DNA from: Megamerina dolium
Taxonomy: Eukaryota; Arthropoda; Insecta; Diptera; Megamerinidae
Length of the DNA: 64,000 nt
Direction of reading: 5' to 3'
NCBI GenBank assembly: GCA_963854835.1
Contig: OY978525.1
Location: 89,791,807-89,855,806 of the forward strand
Below, piece after piece: positions 34,603 to 48,061 of the stretch. Below the pieces are notes generated by a model, which saw only the letters and a program-made list of their open reading frames with translations, ran no database searches and had not been told where the DNA came from. Positions within the stretch are counted from its first letter, which is position 1. Every line of letters begins with the position of its first letter. The position numbers and the translations under genes are program-made.

Positions 34603-37600
34603 TACTTACTTACTTACTTATGTGGCCATAACAACCGAATATCGATTTAGGCCGAAAATAACATGCTTCGCCAGCCATCTCTGTTCTTCGCTAGCTGGCG
34701 CCAGTTAGAAATTCCAAGCGCCGTCAGGTTCTCCAGTACTTGGTCTTTCCACCGGAGGTTCGGTCTTCCTCTTTTGCGTCGTCCTCCAGCGGGTTCCGAA
34801 TATAACACCTTCTTAGCTGGAGCGTGTTCTTCTATTCGCTCGACATGACCTAGCCAGCGCAGCCGCTGGATTTTGATGCACTTTACTATGTCAATATCGG
34901 CATACAGCTCGTACAGCTCATGGTTGTACCTTATTCGGTACTCGCCACCAACGCAAATAGGTCCAAAGATCCTGCGTAGGACTTTTCTCTAGAAAACTCC
35001 AAGTATTCGCTCATCCGAGGTGGAAATTGTCCAGGCTTCAGCGCCATATGTTAGGACAGGCATGATAAGAGACTTGTAGAGTGTAGTTTTCGTTCTTCGA
35101 GAGAGGGCTCGACTTCTCAATTGCTTACTCAGCCCAAAGTAACACCTGTTAGCAAGAGTTATCCTACGCATGATCTCCAAGCTGACGTCATTACTGCTGT
35201 TAATGCTGGTTCCAAGATAGACAAAGTCCCTTACTACTTCAAAAGCGTAGTTGTCAACAGTGACGTGCTGTCCAAGACGCCGGGACTCTTTGTTTGTTGA
35301 CACTAGATACTTCGTCTTGCCCTCGTTCACCGTGAGACCCATCCGACGCGACTCTCTTTCCAACTCTGAGAATGCTGCACTGACTGCTCGCGTGTTCATG
35401 CCGATTATGTCAATATCGTCGGCATACGCTAACAGCATGACACTTTTGTTGAAGATAGTGCCATTACGTCGTAGATCATCAGCTCGTATTATTTTCTCCA
35501 TAATAGGATTGAAGAAGTCGCACGATAACGAATCACCTTGTCTGAAACCCCGTTCGGTATTAAACGGTGCGGAGAGGTCTTTCCAATTTTCACTGCACAA
35601 CGAGAGTTATGCAGTGTCATTCTACAAAGTCGAATGAGCTTTGCAGGAATACCGAACTCAGACATTGTTGCGTAGAGGTAATCCCTTACCGGACTGTCGA
35701 AAGCGGCTTTATAATCAACAAATAGGTGGTGTGTGTCGATCTGTTTTTCTTGGGTCTTCTCCAGGATTTGGCGCAGTGTGAAAATCTGGTCGATGGTGGA
35801 TTTACCAGGTCTGAAGCCACACTGATAAGGTCCAATCAGGTTGTTGAGCACAGGCTTCAACCTTTCACACAATACGCTCGATAAGACCTTGTATGCGATG
35901 CTCAGGAGACTTATTCCACGGTAGTTGGCGCAAATTGTGGGGTCTCCTTTTTTATGTACAGGACAGAGAACACTGAGCCTCCAATCATCAGGCATGCTTT
36001 CATCCGACCATATTTTGCTTATGAGCTGGTGCATGCGGGTGAGCAGCTCATCGCCTCCGGTCTTAAACAACTCGGCAGGCAGGCCATCAGCACCTGCAGC
36101 TTTGTTGTTCTTCAGCCTTAAAATGGCCGTTTCAACCTCGTCATAGTCGGGTGGTGGAACATCAACACCATCATCTGTAATTGGGGTTATCGGGCAATCT
36201 CCTCCACTGGTGGAATTGTTCGTAGTATCGCCATTCAGTAACGTGGAGAAGTGTTCCCTCCATAGGCTCAGTACACTCTGGACATCTGTAACCAGATTCC
36301 CATTTCCATCACGACAAGAAGAGGCTCCGGGATTTAAACCTCTACATAGGCGCTTGATCTTTTCGAAGAATTTTGAGTCTCATTCTTGTCGGTACACATC
36401 TCTATCTCCACACACTCGCGTCTTTCTTGTTCTCTTTTCTTGCGCCTGAAAAGACGTCTCTCTGCACTCCTTTTCTCTCTGCACCGCTCCTTAACAGCTC
36501 GCGTTGCGCCTGCACGCAGGGTTTTTCTGTAGGCGGCGTCTTTCTCTGCGGTAGCGTCGCGACACTCCTGATCATACCACTCATTCCTCAGAGGCCGGTA
36601 GTAACCGATTACCTCCTCGGCAGCAGTAGTCATGGAGTGGGATATATGTGTCCACCGTGCGCATGTATCATCAAGTGGAGGAGTGTTCTGCATAAGCAGA
36701 TCCGATAATCGAGTGGAAAATGCATCTGCTGTCTCTGGTGATCGCAGCTTACTGACGTCGAGCTTTCTCTGTGTGTGACTTCTCTTGTTATTTGCGACAC
36801 ATAGGCGTGTGCGCACCTTAGCTGCAACAAGGTAGTGATCCGAGTCGATGTTGGCACCACGGATCGATTTCACGTCCATCACACTGGAGGCATGCCTTCC
36901 GTCAATCACCACATGATCAATTTGGTTTCTTGTACGTTGATCTGGAGACAGCCATGTCGCTTTGTGGATGTCGAGATGCTGGAACCTGTACCACCAATTA
37001 CTATGTTTCGTGCTGCGGCGAAGTCGATCAGCCTCTTCCGTTATCGGAGGTGTTCTGGTGGAGGCTGAATTTTCCGACAGTTGGACCAAAGGTACCTTCC
37101 TTGCCCACCCTGGCATTAAAGTCGCCAAGCACGATTTTGATATCGTGGCGGGGGCAGCGGTCATAAGCTTCTTCGAGGCGCTGAAAGAAGCTCTCCTTGG
37201 TCACATTGTCCTTCTCATCCGTCGGAGCGTTGGCACAATAAGGCTGATGTTGAAAAATTTTGCCTTGATGCGGATTGTGGCCAGCCGTTCGTTCACAGGC
37301 GTGAACTGTGAGACAAGAGGTCGTAGTCTCTTGCTGACCAAAAATCCACATCCCAATTCGTTCCTTTCAGCATGGCAACTGTAGTAGATGTCACAGGACG
37401 CTCTTTTGGAGCAGCCCTGTCCTGTCCATCGCATTTCCTGGAGAGCGGTGATGTCAGCTCTGTATTTTTCGAGGACATCAACCAGCTGGATAGAGGACCG
37501 GACATTCCAGGTGCATATCCGTAAATCATTGTCCTTTTTTCGTTTGCGGGGGTCATCAACAAAAACGGTAGTCCTTATCCGAGGCATATTTGTTTTTTTC

Positions 37601-37950
37601 ATTGGGGGGGTTTTTTATGTGGCGGGTCCCAAACCCAACGCACAACCTCTAACCGAGGAGATTTTCGCCACTCACTTCAGCCGCCTCCCAGCGGGTGCCA
37701 GGAAGACGTTGCCCGGTGGTCGCCACATGGAGGGCCCCCATTAATAATAATGAAAGCGCCATCACAGAGTAAGCAGAGCAAGCTATATGACTACCCCTCA
37801 TTAACAAATAAAGGTATCATCACATAGCGCTCAGATCAAACTACATGACAGCCAGTGAGTTGACTTGCGATGAGTTCAACAAGGATTGCGCTAGCCCCAC
37901 CTGGTTGAAGCAGTTACACACGTTACCTTGCGAAAACACCACCAGACCAC
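34603..37950 (-). pseudogene. RTE-like retrotransposon copy C, full-length but disabled
   Basis: Bounded by cctctttcttgtat at 34589-34602 and 37951-37964 (14-bp duplication), with intact 5' leader and (GTAA)n tail. The order of domains is as in copy A, and the YADD codons remain (in the 34989-35600 frame). A nonsense change follows ILGVF at about 34990, and one-base losses near 35580, 36374 and 37036, plus a further lesion near 37230, split the frame. It shares with copy B the 6-residue deletion after TWNVRS. These lesions are repeated in the tandem copy at 37973-38949, so they came first. Confidence 0.94.
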
Positions 37951-38949
37951 CCTCTTTCTTGTATATCTAATTAATTACTATGTTTCGTGCTGCGGCGAAG
38001 TCGATCAGCCTCTTCCGTTATCGGAGGTGTTCTGGTGGAGGCTGAATTTTCCGACAGTTGGACCAAAGGTACCTTCCTTGCCCACCCTGGCATTAAAGTC
38101 GCCAAGCACGATTTTGATATCGTGGCGGGGGCAGCGGTCATAAGCTTCTTCGAGGCGCTGAAAGAAGCTCTCCTTGGTCACATTGTCCTTCTCATCCGTC
38201 GGAGCGTTGGCACAATAAGGCTGATGTTGAAAAATTTTGCCTTGATGCGGATTGTGGCCAGCCGTTCGTTCACAGGCGTGAACTGTGAGACAAGAGGTCG
38301 TAGTCTCTTGCTGACCAAAAATCCACATCCTAATTCGTTCCTTTCAGCATGGCAACTGTAGTAGATGTCACAGGACGCTCTTTTGGAGCAGCCCTGTCCT
38401 GTCCATCGCATTTCCTGGAGAGCGGTGATGTCAGCTCTGTATTTTTCGAGGACATCAACCAGCTGGATAGAGGACCGGACATTCCAGGTGCATATCCGTA
38501 AATCATTGTCCTTTTTTCGTTTGCGGGGGTCATCAACAAAAACGGTAGTCCTTATCCGAGGCATATTTGTTTTTTTCATTGGGGGGGTTTTTTATGTGGC
38601 GGGTCCCAAACCCAACGCACAACCTCTAACCGAGGAGATTTTCGCCACTCACTTCAGCCGCCTCCCAGCGGGTGCCAGGAAGACGTTGCCCGGTGGTCGC
38701 CACATGGAGGGCCCCCATTAATAATAATGAAAGCGCCATCACAGAGTAAGCAGAGCAAGCTATATGACTACCCCTCATTAACAAATAAAGGTATCATCAC
38801 ATAGCGCTCAGATCAAACTACATGACAGCCAGTGAGTTGACTTGCGATGAGTTCAACAAGGATTGCGCTAGCCCCACCTGGTTGAAGCAGTTACACACGT
38901 TACCTTGCGAAAACACCACCAGACCACCCTCTTTCTTGTATATCTAATT
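36996..38949. repeat. 977-bp tandem duplication of an RTE 5' end plus flank
   Basis: Unit 1 (36996-37972) and unit 2 (37973-38949) are in direct tandem. Each contains the 5' part of RTE copy C, its leader, the target duplication cctctttcttgtat and about 10 bp of family-R flank. The junction sits in an aatta microhomology. By eye they differ at one base (37354 C, 38331 T). Confidence 0.95.
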
Positions 38950-38950
38950 A

Positions 38951-40193
38951 ATTTTTCAATATCAATCCACTCCTTAAATTTGGTTGTCCTACGCTGAATA
39001 GTTCGTAAGTTATAGCGGTTTAAATTTTTTTTAATTTCACAAATTTTGTATGGAAGCCCCATTAAGAAGTGGGTGTGGCATGTTGATTTTTGTCAGATTA
39101 TTTTCGGCTACCATATTAGCTGAAGCATTAATTATAATTGTTCTAGACAGAAGTATGCTGAAGTTACAGCTATTTCAATTTAAAAGAATTTCACTCATTT
39201 TGTACAGGGGCTACGATAAACAGTGGGCGTGGCGCGCCCATTTCCTGTAAGCCTAGTTGCTCGTACAATACTAATCCATACCTTAAATCTTGTTGTCCTG
39301 TGCTAAATGGTTTGTAAGTTATGGAGCTTAAAAGTTTTAGTTTAATTCCTTCGACTTTGTATGGGAGACCCATGAAGGAGTGGGCGTGGCACACTGATTT
39401 TCTTCCAGATTATTTCCGACTACCATGTTAATCTAAGTGTCCATTACGGTTATTCTCGGCAGAAGATTGCCGAAGTTATAGCTGTTTCCACACCTTAAAT
39501 CTCGTTATTCTACGCTGAACAGTTTGCAAGTTATAACCGGTAACATTTTTTTTAATTTCCGCAACTTTGTATGGCAGACCCAAAAAGGAGTGGGCGTGGC
39601 ACACTGATTTTCTGCCATGTTATTTCCGACTACCTTGTTAATCTAATTGTTAATTATGGTTATTCTGGACAGAAGATTGTAGAAGTTACAGCAGTTTCAA
39701 TTTAAAAGAAGTACAGACGCTTTGTATGGGAGCTACGCTAGAAAGTAGGCGTGGCTCACCCACTTTTGGCGAGATTATCTGGTAGTATAATATAACTCTA
39801 TGTGCCAAATATTGTTGTCCCAAGTGGTATATTATGTGAGTTATAACTCACAAGTTAAAGATTTTGAAAATTCCGAGGTTAGTCGCTTTGAATGCTTGGT
39901 TTGGGCGTGGCTATTAACCGATCATGTCCAATATCAATCCCCTCCGTACCCTTGGATCATAGGTTCCTTGTGCCAAATTTTGTCGAAATAGCTCAATATT
40001 TACTCAAGTTATCGTGCGAACCAGCCAGGTGACATACAGACGGACGGACGGACGGACATCGTTAAATCGAAAATTTAATCGACGCTGATCACGAATATAT
40101 ATCTATGTCTATATCTCCGGAGATTCCTTCAAGTGGACACAAACATCTGACCGAAATGAATTTACCATGCATATTGCATTATGCAGGGTATAA
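38951..40193 (+). repeat. Family-R repeat copy R4, right part
   Basis: Continues from the target duplication of RTE copy C. It matches 2237-3263 but carries an extra internal repeat of about 200 bp (cttaaatctcgttattctac to the gcgtggcacactga block) near 39480-39620. It ends atgcagggtataa at 40181-40193. A small palindrome gtgagttataactcac (39836-39851) replaces gtgagttatagc of R1. No coding capacity. Confidence 0.88.
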
Positions 40194-40204
40194 TAATAAA
40201 AATC

Positions 40205-41492
40205 TCCTTACAGTCGGCTGAGGCCGACCAAATTATACCCTGCATATGTAGAGGTATATATAAAAAGTTTGCTCGTATATCCATCCTTTTCTTCCACTAC
40301 TTTGTATAGGACCTACATTAAGAAGCAAGCGTACCTCACCAATTTTGGAGGATCAATTTCTGCCTATAATACTAAACTACATAGGTTGTAATGGGTTGAC
40401 CTTGGAGTATTATTTAGTAAGTTATGGGTGTTTTAATGTTTAAGATAAATCCGACATTTGTACGGAAGCTATATGGTGCGCCCATTTCCTATGAGTCTAG
40501 TTGCTCGCACAATACTATTCCATACCATAAATCTCGTTGTCCTACGCTATATGGTTTGTAAGTTATGGAGCTTAAAATTTTAGTTTAATTCCCTTGACTT
40601 TGTATGGGAGACTCATGAAGGAGTGGGCGTGACACACTGATTTTCTGCCAGATTTTTGCCGACTACGATATTAATTTAAGCGTCAATTATGGTTATTCTA
40701 GACAGAAGATTGCCGAAGTTACAGCTGTTGCAATTTAAAATTTGTATGGGGGCTACGATAAACAGTGGGCGTGGTGCGCCCATTTTCTGTGAGCCTAGTT
40801 GCTCGTACAATACTAATCCACACCAATAATCTCGTTATTCTACGCTGTATAGTTTGCAAGTTATAACCGGTAACTTTTTTTTTAATTTCCGCAACTTTGT
40901 ATGGGAGACCCAGAAAGGAGTGGGCGTGGCACACTGATTTGCTGCCATATTATTTCCGACTACCATGTTAATCTAAGTGTCAATTATGGTTATTCTGGAC
41001 AGAAGATTGTAGAAGTTACAGCTGTTTCAATTTAAAAGAAGTACAGACACTTTGTATGAGAGCTACGCTAAAAAGTATGCGTGGCTCAACCACTTTTGGC
41101 GAGGTTATATAGTAGTATAATGTAAGTCTAAGTGCCAAATATTGTTGTCCCAAGTGGTATATTATGTGAGTTATAGCAAGTTAAAGATTTTGAAAATTTC
41201 GAGGTTAGTCGCTTTGAATGCTTGGTGTGGGCGTGGTTATTAACCGATCATGCCCAATATCAATCTCCTCCGTACCCTTGGATCATAGATTACTATTTCA
41301 TCGAAATAGCTCAATATTTACTCAAGTTATCGTGCGAACCAGCCAGGTGACAGACAGACGGACGGACGGACATCGTTAAATCGAAAATTTAAGCGACGCT
41401 GATCACGAATATATATCTATGTCTATATCTCCGGAGATTCCTTCAACGACCGAAATGAATATACCATGCATATTGCATTATGCAGGGTATAA
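40205..41492 (+). repeat. Family-R repeat copy R3, complete and uninterrupted
   Basis: Left end hairpin gtcggctgaggccgac (40213-40228), then ttataccctgcatatg. Right end atgcagggtataa (41480-41492). This gives 1.29 kb with several gtgggcgtg/tttgtatgggag modules and the acggacggacggacatcg run near 41358. It starts only 11 bp after copy R4 ends, in the same orientation. It is the best copy for defining the family. Confidence 0.9.
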
Positions 41493-43734
41493 AAATATAG
41501 CTGTTTTATGCATATCGTAATATTTTATTTTGCTTATTTTTGTTTTTTTTGTTTATTTAATTTTTAATAATTTATAATATATTGTAATAACAGAAATTCA
41601 ATAACCCTTGCCATAATTTCTATTCCTCAGTATCGCAGTATTTATTTTCTTAGTGACATCACTTTTTTAAAAGAATTTACGTGGGTACTCAGAATGATGT
41701 TAAGATCAAAGTAAGGTTGTTGGTTATTGGAAGTTTTCTAGACTACTATGGTGAATTTTAAGCTTAACTCTTTAAGTTGCAGATGTGTTCTAAGATGGGC
41801 TTGGATTAAACGGCTAAAAATCTATGTAACAAATACTTTTTTCGCAACTCTTGCTTCCTGCCTTTTTACGAATATTTGCTTTATACTATAAGGCGATGAC
41901 GGTTATATACCTGAATGTAGCAGCAGTTTATTTTAGATCAGTTCTAGTTGAATCAGTTCGAGGGAATAATTAGTTTTGCTAAAGTCAGTGGACTGTAAGA
42001 AAAAAATGGACTTTTTATCTATAACAGGAACGCTGAGGGTGTCAGGCGATTGGGGCGCAATCGCAAAGGTACGTCAAAACGTGGAAAAACTATTTGTTTG
42101 TTTGACGACAGTCGTTTCCCATTTAATGGATGCAATTAAGTGCATGTATCATTATACAATTGGAGAAGCGAAAAGCGTCGTGAAGAGTTTATGTTCCTTG
42201 TGGATTGAGAAGAGATGTTAGTATGTAAGTTAACAGAGATAACAAAGATATCATATGGGTTGGATGTTTCAAGTTCATGCTGCGTTTAATAATAATGGCC
42301 TAAAGACAACAATGTGTGCTCATGTTATAGGCAACTTTGGACAACTTTAATGACAATCCAAAGAATTTCTTGTCTTGGATAGTGAGTGACCTCAAATCAA
42401 CTATCTAGCTATCAAATATCTAGCAGTAAATCGGATTCGTTCTTTGAATAATCACAGAATTATTAGTAAGAATACAAGTTAAAAAGGAAAACAAAAAATT
42501 CAAAATGTATTTCTGTGCATCAAATGCTATTGTAAAAATTCTTTGTTGACTATCGCGCACTTTTAACATATCATGTTCCACATGGCAACGCTGATATCTT
42601 CGAGGAAAACGAAATATTGTAGAGTATCTAAATATTTCACTCAATGAATTTAAATTTATGAAACCTTTCGATAATGAAATTTCAAAATCAATTTCACAAC
42701 TATAATATTTAAAACCTTCGGACAAATTTTCGAGTTTCAGAATCCGAAAATCCGGAGTCAAAATAATGGAGACCAATAAGTAAAGATCATCAACAAATCA
42801 TTAATTTTAACGATCTTCCACTATGGCTACTCATCATCGATGGCATAAGGATCATATTGATTTTGCATGGACTGGTTTAGAGAAAGAAAACCCGATTTCA
42901 AAAACAAAAGACCATTAGATTTGGTTGTTATACTCGCTACTCTCTTAGGGGCATAAATATACACATTTACCTCAGATGCCAGAATGATTCGCTGTGGTTC
43001 TCTTTGTTATAACGTCATTGTACTATCAAGTGGATAATACCTCCTTAGACGAAAAACACATTTGTTGCTAATTCGCATTAAATTGCAAAGCTCGTATTAA
43101 CTCGTATTAACAAAATAACGATATTTTTCATATTCCTACGCAGTTATTTTGAAGAAGTTTATTTGTTGACCATTAATTTTACAAGTTCATTGTGGCATTT
43201 AGTGTTAATTGTAATAAAGTATGCAACAACTTGATGGAATAATATAAAATCGTATTATTATTGCATTAAAAATTTCAAATAATACTTTGTTCCTTTTGTT
43301 TTTTACGTTTTTCACCGTCCCAATGGAATATGTGTGTGTGTATGTAGTAAGTATATATGTAGTGTTGCAAAATTTGCATAAATTTCCCCAAGGAAACTCA
43401 TGCATACTTCATTGCAATGAAATTGAAGTTGAATTGTAAATTTATCGACATTTCCATGTGTATACATAAAGAAAAATGGCTTTTAAATTTTAAAGTTTCT
43501 TACAGTGTACAAGGAGAAAATCAACTTGATTGGGTAGAGTAATACCCAATAATAATTTAATATTCCTATAAGATAATAAGAACTAACATTTGTCATTCTC
43601 GATTGTTAAGAAGATTATATCTACGTACTAATAGTATACTACTAACACAATACGAAAGCTATTAAGAAGAAAAACATGAAAATAATTAATTTTTTTTTTT
43701 AAATAAAATACAAAATTTGAGGTTAGTAATGCAT
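41493..43734. other. No recognisable gene
   Basis: Includes an 81-codon frame (41976-42221) and a 118-codon frame (42420-42776) without motifs, signal peptide or family resemblance that I can name. I regard both as chance. Confidence 0.4.
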
Positions 43735-44035
43735 AATATCCGCAAAATGGTCATTCTCTTCATGAAATTTATCCTCACATTTTCGCATAATTGCGGCTGT
43801 ATCTCGTGAATAGTAGCTCTAATATCGTTCTTCAATATTTGCTGGAGCATTGACGTAGATTTTATCTTTGGCGTAGGCCCACAGTCTAAAAAAGTCTAAC
43901 GATCTTGGCGGCCACCCAAAGGCTCCATTTCAGGAAATCCCACGTTCAAAAAATTTTGCACTCAATTGAGCCATTGTTTCACCAGCTGCATGGCATGAGG
44001 CGCAGTTCTGCTGAATAAGACGTACTATTAAAATA
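43735..44035 (-). pseudogene. Mariner-like transposase C-terminal fragment
   Basis: Minus-strand translation gives QQNCASCHAAGETMAQLSAKFFERGIS, a stop, then GAFGWPPRSLDFFRLWAYAKDKIYVNAPANIEE. These are the QQDGA.CH....MA.L...F..R.IS...G...WPPRS.DLTPLDFFLWGY.KD..Y block of DD41D-like transposases. The second catalytic Asp is Asn here (QQN), and LTPL has been deleted before DFF. Only the C-terminal third survives. No ends are seen. Confidence 0.82.
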
Positions 44036-45703
44036 GAAAAGTACTTTTGTGCTGGTGGTGATCTGATAGGGCTCAGAAGTGGTTTTCGTCCGATTCCACT
44101 TATTTTCAAACTCGTCCATTCATTAGCAAATATATTTTAGCTTGATTTTATATTTTCATGCGGAAAATGTGAAAACATCTTTACAAAAGTATGCACTATT
44201 TTTCTTTTATAATAGTAAATCGTAATGTGGTAGTACGTCATAATTGGGGATCTCAAGCAGATAAGGTTAAACCACTTGATAGTATGGTTATTATGCGATA
44301 AATATGTATAAGTTTTTAAGCCATTTTCTGAATAAAGTAACTCATGTGTAATATCTACAAAATATAATAATATTAGCAGTACAATGAATAGTTAAATGCT
44401 CCGCATATCACATTCATTTTACTCTAGAGCTACTTAAAATAAAGATTACCTACTACTTTTAGGTATGTTAAATGATTATAAATGTTCTTTTCATTTCTTC
44501 AATTGCTTTTGTTTATATTCATTTCATTTTGGTTCGCTCTTAAAAATGGGTGGTGTTGAAATGAAAACATATTCGTAGCATGGTATCAACATAAGTGTGA
44601 ATTGTGTCAGATGCACGTATTCTATGGTACTTATGTACATGTATGACTTTGTGCAATGAAGTAGATGCTGAGAATTGCTCTTGCAATTGCTCATTGCAGT
44701 GGTAAGTACTTTTTGCCATATTGCTTCCTGATGCTATGCTACGAGTATAATGTACCATGTACTTGGTGCGTACGAACGTAGAGACGGTAAGAAGATGAGA
44801 TGAACAGATGAGCAGTTTATGGCAGTACTACATATATAGTGTGGTAAGAAGTTGCTACAAGTGGTAGAGTGTGTAAATTTTCTTTAAAAATTCATAAATC
44901 CTATAAGCGTATTAATTTGTTAAAATTTGTGCAGTTTTTCCTTTTCAGTTACTTCTTCTTCTCCTTCTTGTTCTTCATACTTGGCAGCTTACACTATCCA
45001 TCGTTGTTTTTTATGTGATTCTGTTAAATCGCAGGCTTCGCTTGTAGATGTTTAATGTGAGTTGGAAAAAAAAATCAAGTTAATTAAGTTGCAACCACAT
45101 AATAGCGCTTCTGTGGCAGCAAGCAGCAGAGTCTGCATTTGCATCTCTACATCAACTTATTTTAAATACCCGTATATACGTAGCTGCAGGTGTACGTTCT
45201 TGTGTAATGTACAAGTATAAGTGAATTAAAGTTGTTGTGAGTATGATTTTTGTTTCCTACTGGTTTTCGCATATTATCTTGTGCTGTATGCAATAGATGA
45301 ATATATACTTTCATATGCTAATTATTAATTTATTATTTGTATAAGATTACTATGTAGTATAGCACTTTATTAATGTTTTATTCGAGTAAATGGAGCACTC
45401 ATCATCATTTGTTAAAGATCTCAAAATATATAAAATATAATGCTTACATTCATTTAATTCATAAAAGGAACAATTCATTTTTATCCTAATTGAAACAAGA
45501 ATAAATTCAACTTTAACAAATGAAATAAAATATATAATAATAATAATAAAAATATTATAATAATAATTAAAAATAGAGTGTAATAGGGTGTAATATTTTC
45601 CATATTTTTTTCGGAACACAAAATGCAGATGTGTATTTTAATTTCACACTGAGCATTTACGACTGAATAAAGTAAATTACGATTACAGGATATATAATAA
45701 TAA
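44036..45703. other. No recognisable gene
   Basis: AT-rich, with an AATAAT-type patch at about 45536-45566. No coding or RNA signal is seen. Confidence 0.4.
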
Positions 45704-46054
45704 AATAAATATGTGGCACTTAAAGCCCCAAAGGGCTCATTGGCCGAGCTTGTCTTCCATTACTGTTGTGCGTCTTAAATTTGGACAGTATTAGAAGGGA
45801 CCTACTTATTTTAGCCGGTTCCGAACGGCAGAACACTTGTGACATCACTTTTTCTGAGCTTTGTCACAGAGTTCTTTCAGAAGCTTTTTCATGGCAACTT
45901 GTTATTGTCGGAAGAATTGCCAATTGCTTGCCGACAGGTGGGTACCATTCGAAAGAAAAATCTTATCGATATAAAATTTGTAATGCATCAGCCGGGGATT
46001 GAACCACGACCTACAGATCAGAAGGTGAACACACTAACCACTGAGCTACGGCAC
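45704..46054 (-). repeat. Full-length tRNA-derived SINE, copy S5
   Basis: Near-identical layout to S4: tail, tatgtggcacttaaagcccc, body, then the tRNA-like head whose minus strand reads tgccgtagctcagtggttag and ends at about 46054. Possible short target duplication atatata (around 45690 and 46058), which is weak in this sequence context. Confidence 0.9.
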
Positions 46055-46744
46055 ACACAATATATATAGGTTGAATTTTTCTTTCTTTTAGAGTTCATAA
46101 ATCTTAGCTACGCGCTTGAGCTGAACATTGGAGCAAATTATTATTTTTACCTAGCAATGAACAAGTTCATGAATGGGCAAAGTCACATGAAAAACACGCC
46201 TGCCTATTATACAAATTTGTGGTGTTGAATGTTTTCGAACTATATGCGCGATAATATGTATAAAGCTACTGCAAAAAAACGTGATATGTAAAATTATATA
46301 GATTACAAAATAGAAATGTTCGACAGTGGCTTTCATAAGATAAAAACCACGGCTTCCTCTCACACAAGTAAATGCTTCCATATGTATGATTTTGAACTTT
46401 TCGTACGATAATGACAAGCTCTCAATCCGAAACTCGGTACATGCGATACTCGGTACTCGGATGAAAACCATGCTTTGCTCTCATACAAAGTTGTGATATT
46501 GACAGTACTTTACGCACCAACACACAAACTATATAACTAAAGCTTTGGAAATAGGATTTGTTTCAGCAAAAGTTTTCTATCTTTGTCATGCAGTATATAG
46601 TTAACTCGTAGATCTAACCCTTGTATTCATAATTGAGTGTTGAGTTTGTTTGTGTTTATTACAATATCCAGTATTTACAGCTTCTTGAAATGACACATTA
46701 ATAAATTTTTTTTGTTTTTAAATTTTAATATCAATCTTCTTATT
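46055..46744. other. No recognisable gene
   Basis: Nothing identified. The 106-codon minus frame at 46151-46471 has no motif I know. Confidence 0.4.
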
Positions 46745-48061
46745 TATTCTTCTTTATCTACTCATTCGATTCCGAATGTTGTCGATGATAAAAGTCTACA
46801 TTACATATAATTATAATTTTTGCAGTTTTTAATAGTGTTCCTAGATCCTTGATTATGGTCCAATGCCTTATGTTCCTTAGCCAAGAAAGTTGTTTTCTGC
46901 CAATTCCACGTTTCCCTTCTATTTTTCCCTGCAAAATTGGTTGCAGTATATAGTACTTAAAATTTCTCATAATGTGGCCCAGGTACACTGAGTTCCTTCG
47001 CTTAATAGTTATAATCAGTTACAATTTTTTTGGACTCGTCACACTATATTAGTCACTCTATCTGTCCAAGGTATTTTTAAAATTCTGCGATAAGTCTACA
47101 TTTCGAATGCTTCTAATCTATTTAAGGCTGTGGTTTTAATAGTCCGTAAAATCACGATAGTTAAGAACTTTTCTAAATTTGAAAAAACTTGCTCCTGCAG
47201 CTTCTATTCGGGCTGTTATTTCTTTTGTTGGATCCCAATCATCATTAATCAAACAGCCAAGATATTTGAAATTTTTCACTCGCTCTAAATTTGAATTTTC
47301 AACTGTTACACTTACATTTGTGTACGTGTTTTTCCTACTAATAATCATATACTTTGTTTTATTAACATTTATTTTTAACCCGAATTTGCATATCTGATAT
47401 TATTGATTTTAGTGCCAATCACTTCTGTGAATGACACTAAATGCTTCTTGGAATATTCTATCAGAATATATGTTAAACAGTAGAGGAGAAAGTATACAAC
47501 CTTGTCTAACTCCTCATCGTATCCGCACTTCATCAGTAGTTTCGCAGTTAATGTTCACGTCTGCAGTTTGGTGCCGTTACATATTTGTTATATATTGGAT
47601 TTCTTTGGAATCAATATCCATTCTTTGAAAAATATCAATAAATTTGTCGTGCTATACAGTATCGAACGCTTTTTAATAGTCTATGAAGCATTTAAAAACG
47701 TCTTTTTGGGCATTTGTGCAATTTTGAACTAGCACGTGAATACCAAATAACGCTTCAAGCGTTCCCATACCTGCTTTGAATCCGAACTGTGTTTCACCCA
47801 TTGTTAACTCACACTTTTTATATATTCGGTTATGTATAATTTTTAGAAATATTTTCAATGAATGGCTCATCAAACTTATTAGCCTGTATTCAGAGCATTT
47901 CTTTGCACGGTTTTTTTTTTTTGGAGCGCAATAAAGCTAGACTTAAGCCAATCATCTGGATACTTTCCTGTACTATAAATATAGTTAAATAACGTCACAA
48001 GAATTTCGATAATTTTGTTATTTAATCTTGAAACTAAGATCTCTGAAGGATGTTCGTCAGG
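46745..48061 (-). pseudogene. Non-LTR reverse transcriptase relic, clade uncertain
   Basis: Sense order on the minus strand: GPDEHPSEIL and YPDDWLKSSFIAL (about 47935-48058), LISLMSHSLKIFLK, GETQFGFKAGMGTLEALFGI and DVFKCFIDY (47673-47873), a VRQGCILSPLLFN-type block near 47480-47520, NFKYLGCLINDD (47136-47348), then YLGHIMRNFKYYILQPILQGKIEGKRGIGRKQLSWLRN (46758-46988). These are RT motifs plus the RYLGH...GKRG.GR...SWL tail found in RTE/CR1-like elements. No YADD codons could be read. Multiple frameshifts make it inactive. It is a fourth LINE type here. Confidence 0.78.

Noticed and set aside
42420..42776. 118-codon minus-strand frame as a host gene
   Set aside because: No motif, no signal peptide, AT-driven composition and no conserved neighbour.
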